From: RGIG3009 sp045541495
GTDB taxonomy: Bacteria; Bacillota; Clostridia; Oscillospirales; Acutalibacteraceae
DNA length: 8,397 nt
Assembly (NCBI GenBank): GCA_045541495.1
Contig: JAZQJE010000038.1
Span: 1 to 8,397, forward strand
Reading direction: 5' to 3'
Part shown: positions 1-6,311 of the stretch, in pieces
Numbering within the stretch: position 1 is the stretch's first letter
Layout of the letters: the number at the start of each line of letters is the position of its first letter
Made by a program: the position numbers and the translations under genes
Notes under the pieces: model-generated
The model's database searches: none
The model's input: only the letters and a program-made list of their open reading frames with translations
What the model was told of the DNA's origin: nothing

Positions 1-34
1 TTCTTTCAGCTAGTGTAAAATGTGTGTATGACAA
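1..34 (-). CDS. IS30-family transposase, N-terminal fragment (runs off the left edge)
   Basis: Only the first 11 codons are inside the window. Reading the minus strand from a TTG at 34-32 gives M-S-Y-T-H-F-T-L-A-E-R, open to the edge. The pattern Y-T-H-[FL]-T-x-x-E-R is how many Firmicute IS30-family DDE transposases begin, just before their helix-turn-helix that binds the element ends. A strong ribosome binding site, GGAGGG at 42-47, lies 7 nt upstream of the TTG, which supports this unusual start codon. A promoter sits at the right distance upstream (74-102). The family call rests on a very short peptide plus the gene arrangement, so it is likely but not certain; the catalytic domain is not visible. 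The start codon lies inside one arm of an inverted repeat. Confidence 0.66.
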   Translation of the reverse strand, partial: MSYTHFTLAER

Positions 35-100
35 TATACTTCCCTCCGTGTTGTTGTATTTGTGGTTATTTACATTTTACACTTTGGGTTGTATATTGTC
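12..100. repeat. Two interleaved perfect inverted repeats in the transposase leader
   Basis: A 12-bp arm AGTGTAAAATGT (12-23) has its exact reverse complement at 72-83. A 10-bp arm GACAATATAC (30-39) has its exact reverse complement at 91-100. The order is A, B, A', B', so the two pairings cross, as in a pseudoknot. Arm B covers the transposase start codon and arm A covers the first codons, while A' and B' overlap the promoter boxes. Both repeats are perfect. Confidence 0.85.
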
Positions 101-102
101 TA
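74..102 (-). promoter_or_regulatory. Promoter of the transposase gene
   Basis: On the minus strand, a -35 box TAGACA (102-97) is followed after exactly 17 nt by a -10 box TAAAAT (79-74). Transcription would start near position 67, about 33 nt before the TTG start codon. Both boxes lie within or overlap the outer arms of the interleaved inverted repeats, so a transcript made here would lack those arms. Confidence 0.6.
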
Positions 103-139
103 TTTTTTATTTAGTGTTGCACTTCATATTATAATCTGT

Positions 140-166
140 CCCCCTCCCTTTCGATAAGGGAGGGGG
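140..166. repeat. Perfect 11-bp GC-rich palindrome beside the IS end
   Basis: CCCCCTCCCTT (140-150) pairs perfectly with AAGGGAGGGGG (156-166) across a 5-nt loop TCGAT. One arm is all pyrimidine and the other all purine. Neither strand has a T-run after the stem, so it does not look like a normal intrinsic terminator. It may be a dispersed intergenic palindrome or a remnant of the insertion target. Copy number elsewhere in the genome is unknown. Confidence 0.75.
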
Positions 167-177
167 TCACTATACCA

Positions 178-222
178 AAAGGAAAAACCCACCGATAATG
201 CCGACGCATATCAGTGGGTTTT
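178..222 (-). terminator. Intrinsic terminator after the lipoprotein gene
   Basis: AAAACCCAC (184-192) pairs with GTGGGTTTT (214-222). The stem continues inward after one C/A mismatch with GATA/TATC, then TGC/GCA after a bulged A, closing on a CGAC loop. On the minus strand the stem is followed by TTTTTCCTTTT, a good U-tract. It lies about 80 nt past the lipoprotein stop codon and would also separate that operon from the insertion sequence. Confidence 0.7.
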
Positions 223-301
223 GACGCATGATTGCGCAAAAAAGTTTGCTTTTTAAAGAAAAACTGCCTTATCAACGCTTGGCGTTCTCTCCGCTTTTTG
301 G

Positions 302-1414
302 TTACATACCGTATACGTGGAATTGAGCGCCTACCGGAACTTCCATGACGGTGTTGTTGGAGATGACCTCCAACAGCATATTGTCGATACGGTGAATCAC
401 CATGACACCGCTTTTGAAATCCGTGATGGTGATGACGTTGCTTTCTTCTTTGATAGAGGCAAATCCATCGCCGTCACCGTAGCCCAGGCAATAATACACA
501 TCCTCATATTTGATAAAACTATAGGGGTCCCGTTGTAATTCTTGATCCAACTCATCTTGCGTCATTTGATCGAGCGCCGGCATACCGCCTACAAACTCGT
601 ACCCCTCATCTTTGAAGTAGAGGTACCACACTTGCAATTCGCCGTTGTCCGCTATGGTGGCATATTCCCAATCCGCATCGGCCAGGTCCAGGGGATATTC
701 CACATCTTTAAACGAGGTGGTGGGCACGGTGGTGGTCGTTGTTGTGGGGGCAGCCGTAGTGGTGGTTGTCGTGGCAACGGTGATCGTGGTGGCTTTAGTG
801 GTTGCAGCAGTCGTCGTGGTCGCTGCAGTGGTAGTCGTGGTGGCGACGGTGGTCGCAACGGTAGTTGCGGCAGTGGTCGCTGTAACTTCCGTAGTGGTTA
901 CCGTTGTTGCCTCGGTGGTCGTGGCAGTCTCTTCGGTGATATCGGTCGTGCTGGTTTTGTCCCCTTTGTCCGCTAACGCATAGGTACTGAAATGGGACAG
1001 TTCCACCACCGCTGTACGGGTGGCGGCATCCACAACGGTGGGCAACGCTTCGGCGGTTCCTTGATCATCTACATAATACACGGTGACATTGGTGCTGTAA
1101 TTTTCGGGGATAGGAAAATTCACGGTGAGGGTTCCGTTGGGTTGCACTTCCGCTTCGTCTTTGACGGCGTTGATCTCAAACACGCAAAATTGCTCCGCTA
1201 CTTCTTCAATGGCGGCTTCTACCCGTTGGTAAACTTCCCCCTCGGTTACGGCTTCGGCTTTGACTTCGGTGCCTTTTTCAAACACTTTTTCGGGGATGAC
1301 CACCGAAACCGAGGCACCTACCTCCACCGCTTCGGGGGCTACTTCTTTCCCGCAGGCGGTGAACAGTGTCACCAGCAACAGGAAGATGGTCATGACGGCT
1401 AACAGTTTTTTCAT
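302..1414 (-). CDS. Surface lipoprotein with Thr/Ala-rich linker
   Basis: A 370-aa predicted lipoprotein of unknown function. The N-terminus has two lysines, a hydrophobic stretch and the lipobox L-F-T-A-C with the lipidated cysteine at residue 21, so it should be anchored to the outer face of the membrane. Residues about 30-148 form a first domain ending in I-P-E-N-Y, V-Y-Y-V-D and S-H-F-S-T-Y-A-L, motifs common at the end of small beta-rich modules in Firmicute surface proteins. Residues 154-234 are a Thr/Ala/Val linker, probably extended and possibly glycosylated. Residues about 235-370 form a second globular domain rich in Asp, Tyr and Trp that I do not recognise. The ATG is preceded by AAGGAGAG at ideal distance. 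The gene lies 18 nt after the repaired end of the ROK gene, so it is probably co-transcribed with it. No sortase or catalytic motif is visible. Confidence 0.88.
   Translation of the reverse strand: MKKLLAVMTIFLLLVTLFTACGKEVAPEAVEVGASVSVVIPEKVFEKGTEVKAEAVTEGEVYQRVEAAIEEVAEQFCVFEINAVKDEAEVQPNGTLTVNFPIPENYSTNVTVYYVDDQGTAEALPTVVDAATRTAVVELSHFSTYALADKGDKTSTTDITEETATTTEATTVTTTEVTATTAATTVATTVATTTTTAATTTTAATTKATTITVATTTTTTAAPTTTTTTVPTTSFKDVEYPLDLADADWEYATIADNGELQVWYLYFKDEGYEFVGGMPALDQMTQDELDQELQRDPYSFIKYEDVYYCLGYGDGDGFASIKEESNVITITDFKSGVMVIHRIDNMLLEVISNNTVMEVPVGAQFHVYGM
713..955 (-). repeat. Low-complexity Thr/Ala linker-coding tract
   Basis: About 81 codons encode almost only Thr and Ala, with a few Val, Glu and Ile. 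Runs of ACC, ACG, ACT and GCN codons give a degenerate triplet repeat. The codons vary, so it is not a pure microsatellite, but the tract could still change length by recombination or slippage. It separates the two globular parts of the lipoprotein. Confidence 0.85.
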
Positions 1415-1432
1415 AGATTTTCTCTCCTTATG

Positions 1433-2568
1433 TTATAGTTGCGCTGTCGTTGGGTCTTTTTCTTTGAATTCCATAGAGGCGATAATTTCGTCACAAAGCA
1501 GTCGTGCGGCAGCAAAAACAACTCCCGATGTTAGCACAGATCACCGTACATAACAATGAGTTCGGGGTCAAACAAGGTGTAGAGGATGCTCAACGCCTGT
1601 CCCATTTTTTCACCCATGTCGCGGAACAACTCCAAACTGAGGGGATCACCCTTGTGCGCTGCCATAACGACATCACGGTAGGTTAAGGTCTGAACGTTTT
1701 CCACCGCCAACCGCGTGGGGCGGTTGTGATTGACGGCGTCGATAAAACGCGTGACGATCCCCATGCCGCCCACATAGTTACCCAAGCAACCGCGGCTTTG
1801 ATAATAAGAACAGGGTTCGCCGTTGGGGGCGATGGTCATATGGACCAATTCGCCCGCTTTACCGCCTGCTTCCAAGTGGAATCGACCGTTGCTGAGGATG
1901 CTCATGCCGATGCTTTGGTCCATACGGATGAGCAGGGCGGCTGGCGCGTCTGCCATGGCGGGAGCACCGAACGCGCGTTCGGCGACCATGATACAGTCGG
2001 GATCGTGCCATAATTTGGTGGGATAGCCGTACCGCTCGGTGATGATCGATTGCAACGGGACTTTACCCCATCCGCTGACACCGGGGAACACCGTACTCAC
2101 ACCGTCGCGGGCGTTGACGGTGCCTTGCACCGCCATACCGATACCAATGATGGATTGGGAGCCATATTGTTCCACAATATTATCCAACAGAGCGAAAATG
2201 GCATCCATTACGCAATGGTAATCCAAGGTGGAGAACAGGCGCAACCATTCCTACACGATACGACCTTTCATATCGGTGACCACACCGCACAGGCCGGTTA
2301 AGTTGATGTCCAATCCGATGATATAGTTATCGCCGGAGTTGATATCCAGTTCGTCGGGACGGCGGCCGGATGCCGTTGCCTGTTTGCCCGCCGCCACCAC
2401 ATACCGACTGTGCAACAACAAGGTGGTCAAAGAAGACACACTGCCCCAACTGGGGCCGGTGAGTTGTTGCAGTTCCCGCTTGGCGATGGGACCGTGATCG
2501 CGGATAGTGGTGAGCAACGTACGCATATTGCCGACGCGCATTTGCGCACTGTTACTGGGTTGAGGCAT
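1433..2568 (-). pseudogene. ROK-family regulator (NagC/XylR type), disrupted by amber codon and frameshift
   Basis: The product would be a sugar-responsive transcription regulator with an N-terminal winged helix (about residues 8-70: N-M-R-T-L-L, then K-R-E-L-Q-Q-L-T-G) and a ROK sugar-binding domain starting at G-L-D-I-N. ROK features remain: S-G-R-R-P before the domain, G-E-L-V-H, C-x(7)-G-C-L, and L-F-D-P-E-L-I-V near the end. The zinc motif is degenerate, with one usual Cys replaced by Tyr and the Glu after GCL by Gly. An in-frame TAG at 2253-2251 interrupts it after 105 codons, and the same frame continues with E-W-L-R-L-F. A second break occurs near 1540: the frame hits TAA at 1533-1531, but another frame carries V-L-T-S-G-V-V-F-A-A-A-R-L-L-C-D-E-I-I and ends with TAA at 1435-1433, as expected after a one-base deletion. 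Repaired length is about 378 aa, normal for the family. The ATG at 2568 has AGAAGGG upstream. Sequencing error is an alternative to decay. Confidence 0.85.
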
Positions 2569-2599
2569 CGTATCCCTTCTTTTTCGTCGATATCGCTTT

Positions 2600-2629
2600 A
2601 TTATATACCATTTTTTGGCTACTCGTCAA
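2600..2629 (-). promoter_or_regulatory. Promoter of the ROK-lipoprotein operon
   Basis: The minus strand shows TTGACG (2629-2624), an 18-nt spacer and a perfect TATAAT (2605-2600), about 32 nt before the ROK start codon. An 8-bp palindrome CGATATCG (2588-2595) lies just downstream, around the expected transcription start, and is a possible but unproven operator for autoregulation. Confidence 0.75.
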
Positions 2630-2647
2630 GGGGACGACGACAATCAT

Positions 2648-2670
2648 AACCACCAGCACAGCTGGTGGTT
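2648..2670. repeat. Perfect 10-bp palindrome with 3-nt loop
   Basis: AACCACCAGC (2648-2657), loop ACA, GCTGGTGGTT (2661-2670). It sits between the glycosidase terminator and the ROK promoter, 18 nt upstream of the -35 box. No U-tract follows on either strand, so it is not a classical terminator. It could be an operator, a dispersed REP-like element or the hairpin end of a lost IS200/IS605-type element; the sequence alone does not decide. Confidence 0.8.
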
Positions 2671-2679
2671 CATTACTAC

Positions 2680-2706
2680 AAAAGAAAACCGCCTCTGTCG
2701 AGGCGG
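2680..2706 (-). terminator. Intrinsic terminator of the esterase-glycosidase operon
   Basis: On the minus strand the stem CCGCCTC/GAGGCGG (7 bp, 2706-2700 with 2695-2689, 4-nt loop) is followed by TTTTCTTT. It begins a few bases after the glycosidase stop codon and ends the operon before the ROK promoter. Confidence 0.88.
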
Positions 2707-2712
2707 CTCTTG

Positions 2713-4962
2713 TTAACATTCCCCGGCGAGGGAGAACATTTTGGTTTCGCCGAAATGCATGGGGATTTTGAGGTCGGTGACTTGTTTGCCGTACCATTTT
2801 TTCTCGTACACTTCAAACACGTCGCAGGGGCGGGGCAGGTGCAGGGTCTTCTCCCCCGAAGACGCGGCGTGCATGACCACGAAGTTTTGGTTCGCGTACA
2901 GCACGTCGTCGGTATCGTCTGCCCAGATATGACAACCCGCATACCGCGCCAAGGCTTGGATGAGGTCGGCGCGCAGGATCTTGGCGCCACAGAACACGGA
3001 ATAGAACCCGTCAATTTCCTTGATGGTCAGCGCAGGCAGATCGGTGTTGCAAAAACGGCCCAGTACCGTGGCATCGGGGTCGTCGGTGTAGAACAGCGGA
3101 TAGGCATACGTGACGTTATTGGTATCCCGCAACCACACATTGGAACGGATGGGACGGTCGAAGTTGCCGTAAATGCGATAGGGGTCGATGCCCGCCACGG
3201 ACGGATGGTCGGTGCGCACACGGAAATTGGTGAAATCGCACGTGGGGTCCATGACCGTGCGAATCCCCGTCAGTGCCGTGATATTATCGGCGGTCATGCG
3301 AGCGTCGGCGTCGGGATTGATAAAGCCGGAAGCGTAGATCCAAATCGCCATGTTGCCCTTTTTACGGATCTTTGTTTCTATGGCACGGCGCTCCTCATCG
3401 TTCAGATAGAAGCAGTTGACGAAAAGGTACACTTTATATTCGGGCATATCGTCCCGCGCCAAATCGTTGTGGAAGTAATAGTCCACCGGCAAACCGATAC
3501 GGTGCACTTCACTGGTGCGGAACATATCGCACAGTTCTTTGCTGGTTTGCTGGGTGACCAGTGAAATGGATTCTTCGTCAAAAATCAGCGCTACTTGATT
3601 GTGTTTACGGCGATCCAACGTGTAGGCGAATTTGGCTACTTCTTGTTGACGGGCAATTAACTTGTAAATACCGTTGTCTTGATACCGTTTGCCGTCAGGA
3701 GAATGGTCAAACCACCACCCGTAAATATCCTCGCAGATATCACGGCCGAAATCCCGTTTCATGACACTTTCGGTGTCTTCTAGCGTAAACAAACGCATGC
3801 GAGAGCGTTCTTGAGCGTTGTCACAATGAGTGCGGGTATCGTCTTCGGCAATGAACACTTTACCGCGCAGACGGAACGAGTCTTGCATGGAACGCATGGC
3901 GGTGACACCACCGGGTTGCCGTTCGTCGTACATACCGGGGGTTGCCAGATAATCTACACAACTATCCAGAATTTTCAGCGTTCCGCCCGCACTGCCGTTG
4001 TTGAAGAAATGGGTGCAGGCAAAGCCGCTATAAAACGCACCCACCATTTTGCTGTCGTCCCGATTTTTTAACAACTCGGCAAAGTACACCACCGAATCCG
4101 CCGTTACCTGATGGAAGGAACGGAAGAAATCGAACACGCACATATATTTATCTACATTGAGGAAGGAACCCACATTCTTTTCGCCGCCGGGGTTGTCCGA
4201 ACCTTTTTTGTGGGCCAATTCCTCATAGGAATCCATGGCTAACCGATCGATTTGAATGAAAAATCGCTCGTCCATAGGGGGGATATGAGGCTCCTCAAAG
4301 GTAGCAGAAGGATCGCGCCAAGCTGCGCGAAGGGCTTCTTCGGTTTTGTATTTGGCGCGCAGATAACCGCTGAACGCTTTGCGTTCGGACGGGCTAAAGC
4401 CCGCGCCTTTGTTTTTGCTGTAATGATTAAGTTCGCCGCGACAATGCCATTCGGATGTGGAGCCTGCCGCTAAAAAGTAGCCGATGATGTGATCCCGCAG
4501 AGGGGTTTGATCCAATTTGTCAAGGAAGTCGGTTAAATGTTTGCCGCCTTCGTCCCGCCAATGTTGAGAGCCGAGGAAGGGTTGGCCGGGGACGGTTTTG
4601 CCCAGAATATATTGGGTGTAATACGGAATGGGTTCGTAGGACCCGTCCTCATATTGCATAAGTTCTTCGGGGTGCTCCTCCATCCACGAAATGGGCGGAT
4701 CGATGGTAATGCGCAAAAAGCACAAGGCATCGGGAACAGCGTTTAACAGTTTTTTGGCGTTTTCCTGTAATTCTTCCAGTGCGTCTTTGACGCACCATTC
4801 GGTGCCGCAGGTGAGAAAGAAAATGCGTACGCCTGCTTTACGCAAGCTTTGATAATATTCTTCGTCGTGACGAAGTAAGGTGACAGTCATGGGGGGGAAG
4901 ATCTCGCCGTCCACTTCGATGGCGGGACTGCCGTTGTGCATTACTAACCGTGCTTTTTCCAT
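2713..4962 (-). CDS. Clan GH-A glycoside hydrolase, GH42 beta-galactosidase-like
   Basis: A 749-aa predicted exo-glycosidase. Residues about 20-450 fit a (beta/alpha)8 barrel. G-Y-F-L-A-A-G-S-T-S-E-W around E171 is the candidate acid/base, and K-V-F-I-A-E-D-D around E373 the candidate nucleophile, about 200 residues apart as in GH42 and related retaining enzymes. Residues about 455-640 (starting N-Q-V-A-L-I-F-D-E-E-S) resemble the trimerization-type Rossmann-like domain of GH42. The last about 100 residues look like a small beta domain. There is no signal peptide, so it should act in the cytoplasm on imported oligosaccharides. The substrate cannot be read from the sequence; it may belong to a divergent family rather than true GH42. 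The ATG is preceded by AAGGAGG at 7 nt, and the gene starts 17 nt after the CE2-type esterase, giving a tight operon. Confidence 0.82.
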   Translation of the reverse strand: MEKARLVMHNGSPAIEVDGEIFPPMTVTLLRHDEEYYQSLRKAGVRIFFLTCGTEWCVKDALEELQENAKKLLNAVPDALCFLRITIDPPISWMEEHPEELMQYEDGSYEPIPYYTQYILGKTVPGQPFLGSQHWRDEGGKHLTDFLDKLDQTPLRDHIIGYFLAAGSTSEWHCRGELNHYSKNKGAGFSPSERKAFSGYLRAKYKTEEALRAAWRDPSATFEEPHIPPMDERFFIQIDRLAMDSYEELAHKKGSDNPGGEKNVGSFLNVDKYMCVFDFFRSFHQVTADSVVYFAELLKNRDDSKMVGAFYSGFACTHFFNNGSAGGTLKILDSCVDYLATPGMYDERQPGGVTAMRSMQDSFRLRGKVFIAEDDTRTHCDNAQERSRMRLFTLEDTESVMKRDFGRDICEDIYGWWFDHSPDGKRYQDNGIYKLIARQQEVAKFAYTLDRRKHNQVALIFDEESISLVTQQTSKELCDMFRTSEVHRIGLPVDYYFHNDLARDDMPEYKVYLFVNCFYLNDEERRAIETKIRKKGNMAIWIYASGFINPDADARMTADNITALTGIRTVMDPTCDFTNFRVRTDHPSVAGIDPYRIYGNFDRPIRSNVWLRDTNNVTYAYPLFYTDDPDATVLGRFCNTDLPALTIKEIDGFYSVFCGAKILRADLIQALARYAGCHIWADDTDDVLYANQNFVVMHAASSGEKTLHLPRPCDVFEVYEKKWYGKQVTDLKIPMHFGETKMFSLAGEC

Positions 4963-4979
4963 GGTACTTCCTCCTTGTA

Positions 4980-5972
4980 TTACCAGTTCATGATGGCGGC
5001 GATCTGCGGTTGCAGGGCTTTCGCCAAACGGGCGTTTGCGGCGGCGCTGGGATGGGCGGCGGAGCCCAGTTCCGCATCGCCTGTGGCGATGGCGGCAGGT
5101 AGAAAGTGAACCTTATTATCCGTTTGGGCAAACCGCTCTACTTCTTCCCGTATGACCGGGATATACCCATTTTTCATAAAACCGTATACCCACAGCAAGG
5201 TCGCGGTGGGATGGGCGGTGCGAAGCCCGGTGAGAAACGCGTGCACGCCTGCCTGAATATCGGCGGGGTCGGCGTTCATGAATTCATCGTTGGTACCGAT
5301 ATTCACAATCACCAGATCGGGTTGATACCGCTCATAGTCCCACGGGGTCGTTTGCGCAAAATCGGCGTAGGGATAAAAGCGGGGCAATACATGATCGGTA
5401 TTGCGGGTGTTGGACATGATCAACCCGTACCCGCTAATAGACACGATCTGCCGCTGCGCATCAAAGGCATCCGCCAACAACCAACCGCAGGTTAAGGTAA
5501 TATCTTCGGTTTGGGTGCTGAACGGATCGGTTTCTTTGCCTAGTACGCCGAAGCCGCAGGTGATGGAGTCGCCGATGCAAACCATACGGCGGGCGGGTAA
5601 ACGAGGAGGTTCCACCATACCGGTGACGGTAAGACCGTGTAGCACAGCTGTGCCGTGAGAAGCCTCGGTAAGTTTGACCACTCGAACGGCGGTGACGGTA
5701 TCCGCAGGCAGGTCATCCGCTAACGTGATAGCTTTTTCGGGGGCGGCGGTCAGCATGATCTTATTGGTACGTTGTCCGTTGACATACACGGCAATCCAAA
5801 CGGCTTCGTCGGGTGTTCCGTCGGGACCCCGCAGGTCTGCCGTGACGGAACTGCCGCGCACCGCGATCTCAAAGCCGGAGCCCGACCAACCAAAGGTGGC
5901 CTCTTTGTCGGTCACCATGGCGCGACCCGTATACGCGATGCGGGAATCGGTTAAAGAAAGTTGCGTTTCCAT
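4980..5972 (-). CDS. CE2-type SGNH carbohydrate esterase
   Basis: A 330-aa predicted deacetylase that would remove acetyl groups from sugars. Residues about 10-120 form an N-terminal beta-sandwich, followed by an SGNH domain; this order is typical of family CE2 (acetylxylan/glucomannan esterases). Visible motifs are G-D-S-I-T-C-G with catalytic Ser136, a Gly in S-G-Y-G-L near 181, G-T-N-D-E at 226-230, and A-H-P-S with His307. The Asp usually three residues before the His is replaced by Ser, matching the Ser-His dyad reported for some CE2 enzymes. No signal peptide is present, so it should be cytoplasmic, unlike many secreted acetylxylan esterases. I chose the ATG at 5972, with AGGG 8 nt upstream; the ATG at 5978 is also possible, and a TTG at 5993 is less likely. 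It is the first gene of an operon with the glycosidase. Confidence 0.85.
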   Translation of the reverse strand: METQLSLTDSRIAYTGRAMVTDKEATFGWSGSGFEIAVRGSSVTADLRGPDGTPDEAVWIAVYVNGQRTNKIMLTAAPEKAITLADDLPADTVTAVRVVKLTEASHGTAVLHGLTVTGMVEPPRLPARRMVCIGDSITCGFGVLGKETDPFSTQTEDITLTCGWLLADAFDAQRQIVSISGYGLIMSNTRNTDHVLPRFYPYADFAQTTPWDYERYQPDLVIVNIGTNDEFMNADPADIQAGVHAFLTGLRTAHPTATLLWVYGFMKNGYIPVIREEVERFAQTDNKVHFLPAAIATGDAELGSAAHPSAAANARLAKALQPQIAAIMNW

Positions 5973-6013
5973 TGTCATCACCCTACCTGTCAAAACCGTC
6001 GTATTTCACGTTC

Positions 6014-6042
6014 ACCATATCATATCAAGGGGGAAAAGTCTA
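6014..6042 (-). promoter_or_regulatory. Likely promoter of the esterase-glycosidase operon
   Basis: On the minus strand TAGACT (6042-6037) and TATGGT (6019-6014) are separated by exactly 17 nt, about 41 nt before the chosen esterase start. Each box matches four of six consensus bases, so it is plausible but moderate, as expected for a regulated sugar operon. Confidence 0.5.
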
Positions 6043-6094
6043 CCCCATTTTTTGTTTTTTCAGCCACTTTTTTTAAAAAAGAAATCCGCATTTG

Positions 6095-6229
6095 TCAGGG
6101 GACGGGCGAAGCATATGCGTCCCGTTGGGATGGTATACACATCCGAAGACAGTGGCTGAACAAGGTGCAGGCCGTTACATTGAGCAATAACAGGCCGATC
6201 ATCGCTCCTCCTACCCATTTTCTTTCCAT
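6095..6229 (-). CDS. Possible small lipoprotein or leader peptide
   Basis: From the ATG at 6229 this frame gives a 44-aa product: positively charged start (M-E-R-K-W), hydrophobic core, then L-N-V-T-A-C, a perfect lipobox, and a short tail with two more Cys ending in A-S-P-V-P. From an internal ATG at 6202 it gives 35 aa, preceded by a strong AGGAGGAG at 6205-6212. That ribosome binding site favours the shorter start, but the shorter form loses the positive charges a signal peptide needs. A TTGACA-type promoter lies upstream (6276-6303). It stands alone between the zinc-ribbon gene and the esterase. It may be a tiny lipoprotein, a leader peptide for the sugar operon, or a chance ORF; I do not recognise it. 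Confidence 0.35.
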   Translation of the reverse strand: MERKWVGGAMIGLLLLNVTACTLFSHCLRMCIPSQRDAYASPVP

Positions 6230-6275
6230 TTTTATACTACTTTTTTTACTTTTATACTGACATCTTGTTCTTATC

Positions 6276-6303
6276 GGTATAGTATAAGGGGATTGACTGT
6301 CAA
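6276..6303 (-). promoter_or_regulatory. Candidate promoter upstream of the small ORF
   Basis: On the minus strand a perfect TTGACA (6303-6298) is followed after 16 nt by TATACC (6281-6276). The -35 box is one arm of an 11-bp odd palindrome TTGACTGTCAA (6293-6303), which could also be a protein-binding site. It begins only 9 nt after the stop codon of the zinc-ribbon gene and could drive the small ORF and perhaps the sugar operon. Confidence 0.45.
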
Positions 6304-6311
6304 ACACCCGT

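Larger units (their letters stand above)
1..137 (-). mobile_element. Probable end of an IS30-family insertion sequence
   Basis: The transposase start, its promoter and an AT-rich leader occupy this stretch, which is much richer in A+T than the rest of the window. The segment at about 112-136, containing AGTGTTGCACTTC, is a reasonable candidate for the terminal inverted repeat, because IS30-type elements carry their end some tens of bases upstream of the transposase. The exact boundary and target duplication cannot be fixed because the other end lies outside the window. The right limit given is an estimate. Confidence 0.5.

Noticed and set aside
542..983. Plus-strand ORFs rich in Val/Ala or Gly/Arg/Cys opposite the lipoprotein
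   Set aside because: They are the antisense reading of the Thr/Ala linker; low complexity keeps all frames open. No ribosome binding site or family-like sequence supports them.
2552..2797. 81-codon minus-strand ORF across the operon boundary
   Set aside because: It spans the glycosidase 3' end, a terminator, a palindrome and the ROK promoter, so it cannot be a sensible gene.
2665..3564. 299-codon plus-strand ORF opposite the glycosidase
   Set aside because: It begins in the terminator and palindrome region, runs antisense to a clear glycosidase gene and shows no recognisable domain; a long shadow frame.
5973..5993. TTG start of the esterase at 5993
   Set aside because: ATG codons at 5978 and 5972 have AGG/AGGG at normal spacing; the TTG has no ribosome binding site.
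6040..6090. T- and A-rich stretch between the small ORF and the esterase as a terminator
   Set aside because: The T and A runs face each other without a GC stem or loop, so no credible intrinsic terminator forms.
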